Below, in pieces: positions 7,877 through 16,404 of a DNA stretch of 64,000 bases (its first letter is position 1; each line of letters begins with the position of its first letter). Below the pieces are notes generated by a model. It made no database searches. It was given only the letters and a program-made list of their open reading frames with translations, and had not been told where the DNA came from. The stretch spans positions 1,116,001 to 1,180,000 of the forward strand of contig NZ_CP011308.1 in NCBI RefSeq assembly GCF_000987835.1, written 5' to 3'. The DNA comes from Sulfurovum lithotrophicum. Lineage in GTDB: Bacteria; Campylobacterota; Campylobacteria; Campylobacterales; Sulfurovaceae. The translations under genes were made by a program, and so were the position numbers.

Positions 7877-8203
7877 CTAATCTACTGTAACAATGTCCAC
7901 CAGTTCCACACCGTCACACTCTTTTTTCAGACGTTTATGTTTGCGTGCATCCTCTTCGGCCAGCTCCAGCAGGTCTGCAAAATCGTTCTTGCTGGCAGTG
8001 AACTCATAAACAGTTTTATGACTTTTGATGAGAATCTCCGTATTCTCCTTGCTCTGTACATCGATGTTACGCAGTCCCTTGGCAAATTCGCCTTTGATCG
8101 CCTTGAGCACTTTTTCGTTTTCAAGGAGTTGTTTCAGCTCCAGTTCAATATAGACGTCATTCTTGCACATTACGGTATAGCTTACTTTGATCATTCCTTC
8201 CAT
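7877..8203 (-). CDS. Small soluble protein, function unknown
   Basis: A 108-residue protein. The start at 8203 (MEGMIKVSY) is chosen because GGAGGG lies 4 nt upstream. It reads as a mixed alpha/beta protein: MIKVSYTVMCKNDVYIELE, a helix LLENEKVLKAIKGEF, an HKTVYEFTAS strand, and an acidic-then-basic helix near the end. No signal peptide or known motif. It sits 13 bp upstream of the Suv3-like helicase on the same strand, so it is probably the first gene of that transcript. Confidence 0.7.
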   Translation of the reverse strand: MEGMIKVSYTVMCKNDVYIELELKQLLENEKVLKAIKGEFAKGLRNIDVQSKENTEILIKSHKTVYEFTASKNDFADLLELAEEDARKHKRLKKECDGVELVDIVTVD

Positions 8204-8273
8204 TTTTCCCTCCGTTTTTTCATATAGTATTCTATTTATGGACACCAGGGTAAAAATATGTCATATTGTCATA

Positions 8274-8690
8274 TTATTTGCTCACAATACCATTATTGAT
8301 GTAATAGACGTCCTGATAGATACTCAATCCGGCCGAGTCCTCTTTGGCTCTGTAGTCACACACGGTCATCCATCCTTTGTCTGTCTGTTTTAACGGGGTA
8401 CATCTTAACTCTATGACGGCTTCGGGGTGCTTGAAGTGCTTCTTCCAGTAGTTCTGTACCAGGATAGGTGTACCCGTACTGTATCTTATCTTCGGCTTCT
8501 CTCCGAACTTCTCTACATACTTGCGCAGTGCTTCCTCTTCCTGGGCAGTCATTTTAGCTGATTCCTCACTTTTCTTTTCGATAAATTTATCTATTTTCGT
8601 TTCGCTGGGTCCCGTTGAATGGTTCACCATCCAAAATGGTGATGTAAGCCATACTACGAATGCTATGATGATCACTGCGATATATTTCAT
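8274..8690 (-). CDS. Membrane-anchored or exported small protein
   Basis: A 138-residue protein starting MKYIAVIIIAFVVWLTSPFW, a signal anchor or uncleaved signal sequence. The start at 8690 has GGAG about 7 nt upstream. The rest is soluble: a charged helix (TKIDKFIEKKSEESAKM), then VQNYWKKHF, IELRCTPLKQTDKGW and MTVCDYRAKED with two cysteines that could pair in the periplasm. No family recognised. It ends 70 bp from the next gene on the same strand. Confidence 0.7.
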   Translation of the reverse strand: MKYIAVIIIAFVVWLTSPFWMVNHSTGPSETKIDKFIEKKSEESAKMTAQEEEALRKYVEKFGEKPKIRYSTGTPILVQNYWKKHFKHPEAVIELRCTPLKQTDKGWMTVCDYRAKEDSAGLSIYQDVYYINNGIVSK

Positions 8691-8767
8691 TTCGACTCTC
8701 CTTTTCACCAGATTTATCTCTCTAATAATAGTTTACATATATTTACTTTATGTTTAACATTGAGTCC

Positions 8768-8773
8768 TATAAT
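8768..8773 (+). promoter_or_regulatory. -10 element for the HdeD operon
   Basis: TATAAT lies 30 bp before the HdeD start in the divergent intergenic region. No good -35 box is seen 17 bp upstream, which is common for Campylobacterota housekeeping promoters. Confidence 0.4.
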
Positions 8774-8802
8774 GTCAACATTACAGTATTTAAAGGATAA
8801 AT

Positions 8803-9360
8803 ATGTGGAAAGTACCCAAAGAGATCGAACAGCTTGAAGTGTTCAAAAAAAATGCAAAGACCGTCGGTGTCATTTTGATGGTCATCGGTTTTCTAGGAGC
8901 GATGTTCCCTGTGGCGGCATCATTGACCACTGTGGTCTTCGTGGCATGGATGCTGTTGATAAGTGCATTTATTGTCGGGTACTTCACTTACATAACCGAT
9001 GCAGGAGACTGGAGAGGATGGCTTAAAACACTGATCTTCTTTGGGGTAGGTGTCTATATGCTCGTCAACCCAGCCGGAGGTATCGCTACTCTGGGACTTC
9101 TCTTTTCCATTTACTTTTTCATGGATGCTTTCAGCGGATTTACTCTGGCTGCCTCTTTTTACCCCAATAAAGGATGGGGGATCTGGACCTTCAATGCCAT
9201 TCTTTCACTGCTGATGGCAATGATATTCGTCATCGGGTGGCCGCAGACCTCTGTGCTGCTTATCGGTCTGCTGGTAGGTTTTAGCCTCTTCTTTGACGGG
9301 CTGGCTCTGCTAATGGGTGCAAATCTATTTGATAAAATGTGGAAAGATGAACAACAATAA
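8803..9360 (+). CDS. HdeD/DUF308 family membrane protein
   Basis: A 185-residue protein with about six membrane helices in the DUF308 (HdeD) arrangement: VGVILMVIGFLGAMFPV, VFVAWMLLISAFIVGY, TLIFFGVGVYMLVNP, LGLLFSIYFFMDAFSGF, and ILSLLMAMIFVIGWP followed by LLIGLLVGFSLFFDGL. HdeD of E. coli is linked to acid resistance, mechanism unknown. The downstream permease gene begins inside this one (14-bp overlap), so translation is probably coupled, and the pair may handle pH or amino-acid stress together. Confidence 0.82.
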   Translation: MWKVPKEIEQLEVFKKNAKTVGVILMVIGFLGAMFPVAASLTTVVFVAWMLLISAFIVGYFTYITDAGDWRGWLKTLIFFGVGVYMLVNPAGGIATLGLLFSIYFFMDAFSGFTLAASFYPNKGWGIWTFNAILSLLMAMIFVIGWPQTSVLLIGLLVGFSLFFDGLALLMGANLFDKMWKDEQQ

Positions 9361-10699
9361 AAAAGCTTTCGGACTTTGGTCCGCAGTATTTCTCGGTATC
9401 GGCTCCATGGTGGGTGCCGGTATTTTCATTGTCATCGGACAGGCAGGTGCCATCGCCGGTAATCTGGTCTGGCTCTCTTTTGTCTTTGGCGGTGCAGCGG
9501 CTCTGCTTAGCGGTTACTCCCTAGCCAAACTTGCAGTCAGATATCCTTCACGCGGAGGTATTGTGGAATACCTGGTGCAGAGCTTTGGCGAGGGTGTATT
9601 CTCAGGGAGTGCAGGGGTGCTCTTTTATTTTTCCCAGCTTATCGCCATTGCGGCTGTAGGCAAGTCGTTCGGTGCCTATGCAGGTACCTTTGTGCATGGC
9701 GGAACGATATCGGAAAACATTTTTGCGCTTGGAGTTGTGGGGCTGTTTATTCTTATCAACCTGATCGGTGCTTCACTGGTTGCCAGATCCGAGAATGTGA
9801 TCGTAGTGATCAAGGTGACTATACTGATCACTTTTGCCGGTGTAGCCCTTTTTTACATAGATCCAAAACTTTTGGACACTGAAAATATGCCACCGTTCAA
9901 GAGTATGCTTTTTGCGATAGGGTTGACCTTTTTCGCCTATCAGGGTTTCAGCGTCATTACCAACACGGTAGAAGATATGCAGGATCCTAAAAAAACGATG
10001 ATGCGTGCTATGATCATTACCATTCTGATCGTTGGGATACTGTATATCCTGACAAGTATTGCAGTACTGGGAAATCTTCCGCTTGCAGAAGTGATCAGGA
10101 CAAAAGATTATGCACTGGCACAGGCTGCTGAACCGATCTTCGGTGCCATAGGCTTCAAGGTTATGGCTGCTACGGCACTGTTGGCAACCGCTTCCGCGAT
10201 CAATGCGACACTCTATGCCGCAACGGAGATCGGTTATACACTGGCAAAAGACGGAGATCTGCCGGAGAATTATACTTACAACGTATTTCATTCATTTGAA
10301 GGACTCATTATTTCAGGGCTTCTGGTTATACCGATGATCCTTTTTCTGAATCTTTCACAGGTTACTACGATCGCGGCATTGGTTGTGCTGGTCATACAGG
10401 GATTGACCCATGTGGGTCATCTGCTCCGCATCAAAGAGACCGGTGCCAATTTCTATGTGGTACTTGGTGCGGCACTGAGTATGTTCGCTATAGCCGGCTT
10501 GACACTTTACTATACAAGTATGAAAGAAATGCCTATGATCGCATTTTACATGTTTGGTGCTTTTGTACTGGCATTTGCCATTGAAATACTCTTGCGTATG
10601 ACCACAAAACGTGTCATTAAAATTCAGACAGATGCCAAATTGATCGAAAAATTTGAACAAAACATAAAAAACAAGTTTAAAAAAATCATAGGAGATTAA
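9347..10699 (+). CDS. APC superfamily amino-acid permease
   Basis: A 450-residue transporter with about 12 membrane helices. The N-terminal helix GIGSMVGAGIFIVIGQAG carries the substrate-binding glycine motif of APC transporters (G-S-x-V-G-x-G-I-F). The ATG at 9347 (MNNNKKAFGLW) is chosen over a longer frame because the extra residues fall inside HdeD and do not resemble APC proteins. It overlaps the HdeD gene by 14 bp. Substrate cannot be assigned; the protein is paralogous to the permease at 12649-13974, which faces it across the cluster. A 59-codon membrane protein gene follows after 3 bp. Confidence 0.88.
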   Translation: MNNNKKAFGLWSAVFLGIGSMVGAGIFIVIGQAGAIAGNLVWLSFVFGGAAALLSGYSLAKLAVRYPSRGGIVEYLVQSFGEGVFSGSAGVLFYFSQLIAIAAVGKSFGAYAGTFVHGGTISENIFALGVVGLFILINLIGASLVARSENVIVVIKVTILITFAGVALFYIDPKLLDTENMPPFKSMLFAIGLTFFAYQGFSVITNTVEDMQDPKKTMMRAMIITILIVGILYILTSIAVLGNLPLAEVIRTKDYALAQAAEPIFGAIGFKVMAATALLATASAINATLYAATEIGYTLAKDGDLPENYTYNVFHSFEGLIISGLLVIPMILFLNLSQVTTIAALVVLVIQGLTHVGHLLRIKETGANFYVVLGAALSMFAIAGLTLYYTSMKEMPMIAFYMFGAFVLAFAIEILLRMTTKRVIKIQTDAKLIEKFEQNIKNKFKKIIGD

Positions 10700-10702
10700 A
10701 CA

Positions 10703-10882
10703 ATGGAAGAAGAAAAAAAAGTAGTTATTTCAGGAATTGACATACCTTTTATGGATTTAGTGGTATTATTAATAAAACTGGCTTTGGCATCGATTCCTGC
10801 CATGATAGTGATATTTGGATTTTTTGCACTCATGTCGACTATTTTTGGCGGGATCTTCAATATGTTCATGTTTAGAATATAA
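10703..10882 (+). CDS. 59-residue membrane protein
   Basis: A short gene with GGAG 8 nt before its ATG (10703) and stop TAA at 10880-10882. The product begins MEEEKKVVISGIDIPFMDL and has one or two hydrophobic helices (DLVVLLIKLALASIPAMIVI; FGFFALMSTIFGGIFNMFMF). It fits neatly between the permease (3 bp upstream) and the EI24 gene (11 bp downstream), each with its own ribosome site, so it is very likely real. It may be an accessory subunit of the permease or EI24 protein; that is a guess from position. Confidence 0.75.
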   Translation: MEEEKKVVISGIDIPFMDLVVLLIKLALASIPAMIVIFGFFALMSTIFGGIFNMFMFRI

Positions 10883-10893
10883 AGGAATGTTTT

Positions 10894-11808
10894 ATGAATA
10901 ATGTAATGAACTCGATCCTCTTCGGATTCAAAGAGATACTTACCTGGCGTACCATGAAGTATATCACTATCAGCGGCGTTATCGTCTCACTGCTCTGGCT
11001 GGGGATCGGTATACTTTTATGGGACAACCTTATTAATTTCAGCAGCAAGATCATAGATATGGTACCGTTTTCCATGCTTCGTTCAAACGGTGCATGGATG
11101 CTTTCGACCTTCCTGTGGTTTCAGATGACACTGATCACCTTTGCACTCATCTTCGCATTTTTCGGCAACCTTATACTGCGTAAGATATCTAAAGAGAAAT
11201 ATAGTACTTTTTCCATACTGATGCTTGTCGGCTCTGCACTTTTCTGGGGTCTGATATGGTTCTTTAAAGGAAGCTATATTTACGATCAGTTCCTGCAACT
11301 GCTTACCTGGCTGCCATTTGAAACAGTAGAGAAGGGTATTGCCTTTCTGATAGGATTCTATATCATTTACAATGCAATAGTCATGAGTCTGGTCTTTCTT
11401 GCAAGCATTTTCAGTGAACCACTGATCGAACTGATCGAGATAGAACATTTTCCCGAAGATAAAGTCATTCGAGACAATGTGTTTAAAACAACACGGTACA
11501 CTATCAAGGACAGTGCGATCTTCATTGGGCTTTCCATATTGGCATTTCCGCTTCTTTTTGTTCCTATATTGAATTTTATAATTCAGATTCTCCTATGGAT
11601 CTGGTTGATAAAAGACACGATGAGTTACGATGCCGCAGCATTAACACATGAGAATGTGGACAAATCTATTCTGAAAGAACACAGTAGGACTATCTGGTTT
11701 GTTGCTTTCGTGACGGTTCTTTTCAACTTTATACCGGTCTTTAACATCTTCGGTCCGTTCTTCGGCCTTATCACAATGTTCCATTATTTCAAGACGCTGA
11801 AAGATTAG
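10894..11808 (+). CDS. EI24 domain membrane protein
   Basis: A 304-residue integral membrane protein with about six helices. The order fits EI24/CysZ-like proteins (PF07264): an N-terminal amphipathic FGFKEILTWRTMKY, paired helices, a central cytoplasmic segment with SEPLIELIEIEHFPEDK, and two late helices ending in PFFGLITMFHYFKTLKD. CysZ proteins move sulfate; other EI24 proteins have unknown roles, so no substrate is claimed. The gene has GGAATG upstream and is followed 4 bp later by mtfA. Confidence 0.75.
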   Translation: MNNVMNSILFGFKEILTWRTMKYITISGVIVSLLWLGIGILLWDNLINFSSKIIDMVPFSMLRSNGAWMLSTFLWFQMTLITFALIFAFFGNLILRKISKEKYSTFSILMLVGSALFWGLIWFFKGSYIYDQFLQLLTWLPFETVEKGIAFLIGFYIIYNAIVMSLVFLASIFSEPLIELIEIEHFPEDKVIRDNVFKTTRYTIKDSAIFIGLSILAFPLLFVPILNFIIQILLWIWLIKDTMSYDAAALTHENVDKSILKEHSRTIWFVAFVTVLFNFIPVFNIFGPFFGLITMFHYFKTLKD

Positions 11809-11812
11809 TGAT

Positions 11813-12652
11813 TTGGCGTCATACTATCTCAATCTTCTCCTTTTTGTCAGCCTTCTGGGCCTGACGATTCTGGGCTATTGGCTTATCAAATGGTATCGTC
11901 AAAAGCAGGAATTGCAGCGTATTGCCGCAATGCCTTTTGAGGAAGAGGACAGAAGCATCCTCTCCCGCATCAAACAATACCGGTATCTCAACTCTGAAGA
12001 AAAAGAGAAGATCGAACGCTCCATACTCCGTTTTATGAACACCAAAAATTTTATCGGTGCAAAGCTGGAAGTTACAGAAGAGATGAAAGTGGTCATTTCT
12101 TTTTATGCCTGCCTGCTTTTGCTGCATATTGACACAGAGAACTGCTACGATAATTTAAAGAATATCATTATCTACAATCATCCTGTCATGATAAACAGAG
12201 TACAGAATAACGGTGGCATCTTCTCAAAAGAGCAATTCCTCATTGACGGACAGTCTGCGAACGATACCGTTGTCATTATCTGGCATAATGCCAAACGTGA
12301 AGCATACCATCCCCGAAAAGAGAATGTCATTGTGCATGAATTTGCCCATGAGATCGACTTCATGGACGGAGAGATAGACGGTGTTCCGCCGATGGAACGT
12401 TCCAAATACCATGAGTGGACGAATGTACTTTACAAAGAGTTCGAAAAGCTAAACAAGGTTGCCATGAAGAACAGGGACTGGGGTGATTATAAATTCATAG
12501 GGGAATATGCGGCGACGAACGAAGCGGAATTCTTCGCTGTGATCAGTGAACGTTTCTTCGAATCACCGGGCAGTCTGAAAAAGAAATTCCCTGACCTTTA
12601 CAATGAACTCAAAGATTTCTACGGTATAGATCTTGCAGCGAAGGAAGCCTAA
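11813..12652 (+). CDS. mtfA: MtfA-type M90 zinc peptidase
   Basis: A 279-residue protein with an N-terminal membrane helix (LNLLLFVSLLGLTILGYWLI) and the M90 catalytic motif HEFAHEIDFMDG (HExxH at 175-179), plus a downstream EYAATNEAEFFAV in which a Glu is the likely third ligand. MtfA of E. coli inactivates the glucose repressor Mlc; that partner is not expected here, and the added membrane anchor is unlike the E. coli protein, so the target is unknown. A TTG start is used (11813), since no ATG precedes the membrane helix. Its stop overlaps the stop of the convergent permease by 3 bp. Confidence 0.85.
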   Translation: MASYYLNLLLFVSLLGLTILGYWLIKWYRQKQELQRIAAMPFEEEDRSILSRIKQYRYLNSEEKEKIERSILRFMNTKNFIGAKLEVTEEMKVVISFYACLLLLHIDTENCYDNLKNIIIYNHPVMINRVQNNGGIFSKEQFLIDGQSANDTVVIIWHNAKREAYHPRKENVIVHEFAHEIDFMDGEIDGVPPMERSKYHEWTNVLYKEFEKLNKVAMKNRDWGDYKFIGEYAATNEAEFFAVISERFFESPGSLKKKFPDLYNELKDFYGIDLAAKEA

Positions 12653-13974
12653 TGCTTTTCGCCACTTTTTTCTTCTATTTCCAATGCCTTATCAAGGTAT
12701 GGAGCAAGTCGTTTCTTCTTGAGATGATAATAGGTAAAACTAAAAACAAATACCGCAAAAATTACGATACCGCTTGTAATGAGCGAAGCGGGGGAATGAA
12801 TCATATTGTAGCCTATGAGTACTCCTGTGGCGCTAAGGCCGAGCAGAGTACCGAATCCTGATATCAAACGGTTGCCACCGGTTTCTTTGTAGAGTTTGAA
12901 GTTGGCGAAGTTCACCAGTGAAAAGACAACAAGAAAACCGAAACTTCCTGCTACCGAAATGTTGTCAAGGCTGAAAGAGGTTGCAAAGATGATCCCCAGC
13001 AGGGCAATGATGATCATCCCTTCATAGCCATTTTTGAACTTCCTTTTAAAATGGTTGGGAAGTTCTCCGTATCTTGCGATCAGATAACTGGTACGGCCTC
13101 CGCCATACAGTGTGGCATTGATCGCCGAAGCGGTTGAGAGCAGGGCAGCGATACCGATAACGATGAAGCCTGCCTTTCCGAAAAAGGGCTCTGCTGCCAC
13201 TGCAAGCACATAATCCTGTGCCTTCTTTGCCTCTTCAAAAGAGACATTGCCTACTGTGACCATTGCGATCCATATGTAAAGGATAATGACGAATATCACG
13301 GCGGAATAATAGGCTTTTGGAAGTGTTTTTTCCGGGTTTTCAACATCTCTGGCCGTGTTGGCGATCAGTTCGAATCCTTCATAAGCCAAAAAGATGATAA
13401 GCCCTCCGGTAAGGACAGAAGGCATGGGCATCCACTCCTGTGGTGCCATATGGGTCATATCTATGGTCGAAGTTCCGACTGCGGCAAAGACGGCAAGTAT
13501 GGCAAGTTTGGCAAAGACCATGATGTCCTCAGCGCGCCCTGTCAGAAAGGCACCCATCATATTGATCGTCATGAAGAATAGGATAATACCCGCTGCCAGA
13601 GCCTTATGCACCCACATGACATCGTCTCCCATTATAAGTGCCGAACCGTAACTGCCGAAAGCATAGGCATAAAGCGCCAGCATAATGACATAGGATATCA
13701 GCAGCAGGTTATTGATGATGGAGGAGAAGAGGCCGTTGCCGAAAGCCTGGACGATGAACTCGATACTCCCGCCTTCACTTGGGTAGCGCAGAGAGAGTTT
13801 GACATAGGAATAGGCGGTGACCAGTGCGATGAAACCTGCCACGGCAAAAGCTATGGGCGCGGCACCTTTTGCCAGATCGATAGTAAGTCCGAGAACGGCG
13901 AAGATGCCGCCGCCCACCATACCGCCCACACCGATACTGAAAGCTTCAATGAAGCCGATCTTCTTTTCTTTCAT
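12649..13974 (-). CDS. APC superfamily amino-acid permease (second copy)
   Basis: A 441-residue transporter with about 12 helices. The first helix reads GVGGMVGGGIFAVLGLT, the APC binding motif, and the central FLAYEGFELIANTARDVENP is typical of the family. It is a paralogue of the permease at 9347-10699 and both run toward the middle of the cluster. The three small genes at 13988-14672 lie upstream on the same strand with gaps of 13-25 bp, so all four probably form one operon with the permease last. Substrate unknown. Confidence 0.87.
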   Translation of the reverse strand: MKEKKIGFIEAFSIGVGGMVGGGIFAVLGLTIDLAKGAAPIAFAVAGFIALVTAYSYVKLSLRYPSEGGSIEFIVQAFGNGLFSSIINNLLLISYVIMLALYAYAFGSYGSALIMGDDVMWVHKALAAGIILFFMTINMMGAFLTGRAEDIMVFAKLAILAVFAAVGTSTIDMTHMAPQEWMPMPSVLTGGLIIFLAYEGFELIANTARDVENPEKTLPKAYYSAVIFVIILYIWIAMVTVGNVSFEEAKKAQDYVLAVAAEPFFGKAGFIVIGIAALLSTASAINATLYGGGRTSYLIARYGELPNHFKRKFKNGYEGMIIIALLGIIFATSFSLDNISVAGSFGFLVVFSLVNFANFKLYKETGGNRLISGFGTLLGLSATGVLIGYNMIHSPASLITSGIVIFAVFVFSFTYYHLKKKRLAPYLDKALEIEEKSGEKH

Positions 13975-13987
13975 ACTTTTATGCAGG

Positions 13988-14215
13988 CTATTTGGTCTTA
14001 CACTTCAGGCTCTGGGCCTTGATGGCATGCAGACGATTGAGTATATGTTCAAATTCTCCGATATCATCCTGATATTTCTTTTCCAGAATGGATTTTTTTT
14101 CTTCTATCAGCTTGATCTGTTTTTCAATATCATCAGGATTGGCATGGCAGTCTTTTGCCGCATCCTGCTCTTTTTCAAGCACCCAGTCCATCGCTTTTTT
14201 CATAAATTCCATCAT
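13988..14215 (-). CDS. 75-residue helical protein
   Basis: MMEFMKKAMDWVLEKEQDAA followed by a long helical stretch (IEKQIKLIEEKKSILEKKYQ). Predicted soluble and coiled-coil, with two cysteines (DCHAN and the terminal LKCKTK). AAGGAT lies 5 nt before the ATG. The gene sits 13 bp upstream of the APC permease. No family recognised. Confidence 0.65.
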   Translation of the reverse strand: MMEFMKKAMDWVLEKEQDAAKDCHANPDDIEKQIKLIEEKKSILEKKYQDDIGEFEHILNRLHAIKAQSLKCKTK

Positions 14216-14240
14216 TTTTTATCCTTCTGTTTCAGTGTGT

Positions 14241-14447
14241 TTAGATCAGGCCGAGTTCGGCAAGTATCGCTTCGACCTTTGGAGATATCTTTGCCAGTTC
14301 ATTGATGAATGTACCCCATGCCTGGTCTTCGGCATACCACTCCTCGATATGTTTCATAGAGTTGCTTTTCTCTTCTTCACTCAAGGCATTAGATTTATTG
14401 ATATTTTCCTTGATTCTTTCCAAATGTTTCAAATTACTTTCGCTCAT
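14241..14447 (-). CDS. 68-residue soluble protein
   Basis: MSESNLKHLERIKENINKSN, then a helix with SEEEKSNSMKHIEEWYAEDQ and a tail ISPKVEAILAELGLI. Acidic, helical, no cysteines. AAGGAAA upstream of ATG. It lies between two similarly sized genes on the same strand, with 25 and 15 bp gaps; the three share no obvious sequence. Confidence 0.65.
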   Translation of the reverse strand: MSESNLKHLERIKENINKSNALSEEEKSNSMKHIEEWYAEDQAWGTFINELAKISPKVEAILAELGLI

Positions 14448-14462
14448 ATTTTTTTCCTTTTT

Positions 14463-14672
14463 TTAATATTGGTCGTATGTTCCATCAGATATTTCTTTTT
14501 TGAGCCCGTCAATGGCTTCCTGCATTACATTGATGATCAGTTCTGCGGATTTCCTGTCGTCATTTTCGGGAATATCCCAGTCAAAGATCTTCATGTTGGT
14601 TTTGAATATACCTCTGATCTCTTTAGTGATCTCAGACTTCATCATTTCCATCTCTTTTTCTTGTGGTGTCAT
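14463..14672 (-). CDS. 69-residue soluble protein
   Basis: MTPQEKEMEMMKSEITKEIR, then FKTNMKIFDWDIPENDDRKS and a helix ELIINVMQEAIDGLKKEI. Soluble and acidic. AAGGAAAGTA precedes the ATG. It is the first gene of the run that ends with the permease at 12649-13974, and it diverges from the thioredoxin-fold gene at 14794. Function unknown. Confidence 0.65.
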   Translation of the reverse strand: MTPQEKEMEMMKSEITKEIRGIFKTNMKIFDWDIPENDDRKSAELIINVMQEAIDGLKKEISDGTYDQY

Positions 14673-14765
14673 GTTACTTTCCTTATGATTTACAGTGACA
14701 TTCTATCACTTTTACATTAATGGTTTATATATTGGTACAGTAATAAATTTAAGGTATTATATCAC

Positions 14766-14777
14766 TCGATATATCGA
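14766..14777. promoter_or_regulatory. Perfect 12-bp palindrome before the thioredoxin-fold gene
   Basis: TCGATATATCGA reads the same on both strands and ends 5 bp before the AAGGAG of the next gene. It could be an operator in the 5' leader or a chance palindrome. Confidence 0.25.
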
Positions 14778-14793
14778 ACCACAAGGAGATCTC

Positions 14794-15216
14794 TTGAAAC
14801 TGTTTTTGATATCAGTACTGTTTATAGGTACACTGTTCGCAACAGATGCAAAAGAAGCAGCCGAAAAATTGGGCGTAGAGAATAACTTTGCCGCGGCACT
14901 CAAAAAAGCCAGATCTGAAAAGAAAATGCTGGTGATGGTGATCGTGAAAAAAGGATGCAGATGGTGCGACAAAATGGTGTACGGAACCCTTGTCGAACCT
15001 GAGGTGAAAGAGGCGCTCAAAAATTATGTGACATTGATTATTGACAAAAATGACAGGTATCCAAATGTTTTTAAAGAAGACTTTTTCCCTTCAACTTTTT
15101 ATATAGACCAGAATTCTGAAAAAAGTGTATATGAAAATGTCGGCTATATAGGAAAGAAATGTTTTTTGAATGATCTGAAGGAATCGCTTAAAACACGTGA
15201 CGAGCTGTATAGGTAA
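14794..15216 (+). CDS. Secreted thioredoxin-fold protein with CRWC motif
   Basis: A 140-residue protein. A TTG start is chosen because AAGGAG lies 5 nt upstream and the product then begins with a signal peptide (KLFLISVLFIGTLFA, then TDA). The mature domain matches the thioredoxin-like DUF255/SoxW-type fold: KKMLVMVIVKKGCRWCDKM with a CxxC pair at about residues 51-54, a FFPSTFYID segment carrying the conserved cis-Pro region, and GYIG near the end. Probably a periplasmic thiol oxidoreductase or reductase; the lone late Cys (KKCFL) is extra. No partner gene is adjacent. Confidence 0.78.
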   Translation: MKLFLISVLFIGTLFATDAKEAAEKLGVENNFAAALKKARSEKKMLVMVIVKKGCRWCDKMVYGTLVEPEVKEALKNYVTLIIDKNDRYPNVFKEDFFPSTFYIDQNSEKSVYENVGYIGKKCFLNDLKESLKTRDELYR

Positions 15217-15231
15217 AACAGTTTCCAGTAG

Positions 15232-15307
15232 TGGTGTCCCCGGGAGGACTCGAACCCCCAGCTAGGCCTTAGGAGGGCCCTGCTTTATCCGGTTAAGCGA
15301 CGAGGAC
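15232..15307 (-). tRNA. tRNA-Arg (anticodon CCU)
   Basis: Read on the bottom strand, a 76-nt cloverleaf starts GTCCTCG and ends CGGGGAC-ACCA with the CCA encoded. The acceptor stem pairs GTCCTCG with CGGGGAC (with wobble), the anticodon loop is CTCCTAA giving CCU for AGG codons, and the T loop contains GGTTCGAGTCC. No integrase or attachment-site repeat is seen beside it. Confidence 0.93.
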
Positions 15308-15379
15308 AGATAGTACAGACGGCATTATAGCAAAAGATTTTTTGATTTTCCAAAGTTTTTACTTGCAGGCGGATAACTT

Positions 15380-15408
15380 TTGGCTTTCTCAACCTAATAA
15401 GCTATAAT
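15380..15408 (+). promoter_or_regulatory. Promoter of ppaC
   Basis: TTGGCT (15380-15385) and TATAAT (15403-15408) are separated by 17 bp, 25 bp before the ATG. Confidence 0.6.
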
Positions 15409-15433
15409 TACGAAAAAATTTACAGGATATAAT

Positions 15434-16351
15434 ATGGCTACCTATATTTTTGGACATACAACACCAGACTCGGACTCCATCGTCGGAGCGATATCACTTT
15501 CATACCTCAAAAATCAGCTTGGTGAGGATTGTGTACCGACACGACAGGGGGAGATCAACCCTGAAACGAAGTGGATACTTGAGAAATTCGGTTTTGAAGC
15601 ACCAGAACTCAAAACATCCTATGCAGGAGAGAAGGTCTACCTGATAGACTTCATGGAACGTTCCCAAAGCCCGAAAGACATCGATGAAGCGACCATTCTC
15701 GGAATCGTGGACCATCATAAGCTCGGTGACCTTACAACCAATACACCGCTTGAGATGTGGGTACGACCTATCGGTTGTTCCAATACTATCGTCAAGCAGA
15801 TGTTCGACTATTATGATGTGGAGATACCCAAAAACCTTGCCGGGATCATGATGTGTGCCATTCTCAGTGACACGGTCATCTTCAAGTCACCTACCTGTAC
15901 CAAAGAAGACACCAAGGCTTGTAAAGAGCTTGCCCAGATCGCCGGGATAGAGGATTACAAAGCAATAGGTATGGAAATGTTCACCGTCAAGTCCAATGTA
16001 CTGGGTGCAACACCAAGAGCATTGGTGACAAGAGACTTCAAGGACTTCAACATGGGTGGCAATCTCATTGGTGTAGGACAACTTGAAGTGGTTGACCTTT
16101 CTGTGTTCGACAACATGAAAGCAGACCTGATGGACGATATGAAGAAGCTGAAAGAAGAGGGTGGCAGACACTCAGTTCTGCTTCTGCTTACTGACATCAT
16201 GCAGGAAGGATCACAGCTGCTGGTCGTCAGTGATGAGCCTGAAAAGATCGAAAATGCTTTCAATGTGAAACTCGAGAACGGCGAAGTCTGGCTCAAAGGC
16301 GTTATGAGCCGTAAAAAACAGATCATTCCTTTCCTTGAAGAGCAGTTTTAA
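15434..16351 (+). CDS. ppaC: Manganese-dependent inorganic pyrophosphatase
   Basis: A 305-residue family II pyrophosphatase of the DHH superfamily, which splits pyrophosphate to phosphate in the cytoplasm. Metal-site residues are visible in GHTTPDSD (His8, Asp12, Asp14), IDFME (Asp72) and VDHHK (DHH at 93-95). The DHHA2 domain follows from about residue 190, with the substrate-binding SRKK near the end (GVMSRKKQIIPFL). Length is typical. It stands alone between the tRNA and rhlE, with its own promoter. Confidence 0.95.
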   Translation: MATYIFGHTTPDSDSIVGAISLSYLKNQLGEDCVPTRQGEINPETKWILEKFGFEAPELKTSYAGEKVYLIDFMERSQSPKDIDEATILGIVDHHKLGDLTTNTPLEMWVRPIGCSNTIVKQMFDYYDVEIPKNLAGIMMCAILSDTVIFKSPTCTKEDTKACKELAQIAGIEDYKAIGMEMFTVKSNVLGATPRALVTRDFKDFNMGGNLIGVGQLEVVDLSVFDNMKADLMDDMKKLKEEGGRHSVLLLLTDIMQEGSQLLVVSDEPEKIENAFNVKLENGEVWLKGVMSRKKQIIPFLEEQF

Positions 16352-16404
16352 CACGAAAAAGAGGTGTTTTCAAAAAGTTAACACCACATTACCGATAATT
16401 ACGC

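Noticed and set aside
9773-10291. 172-codon open frame on the minus strand
   Set aside because: Antisense to the APC permease; Cys/His/Arg-rich composition typical of a shadow frame.
15232-15307. tRNA-Arg as an integration site
   Set aside because: No integrase, direct repeat of the 3' end or foreign block lies beside it.
16363-16385. GGTGTT...AACACC hairpin as ppaC terminator
   Set aside because: Only 6 bp of stem and no T-run follows.
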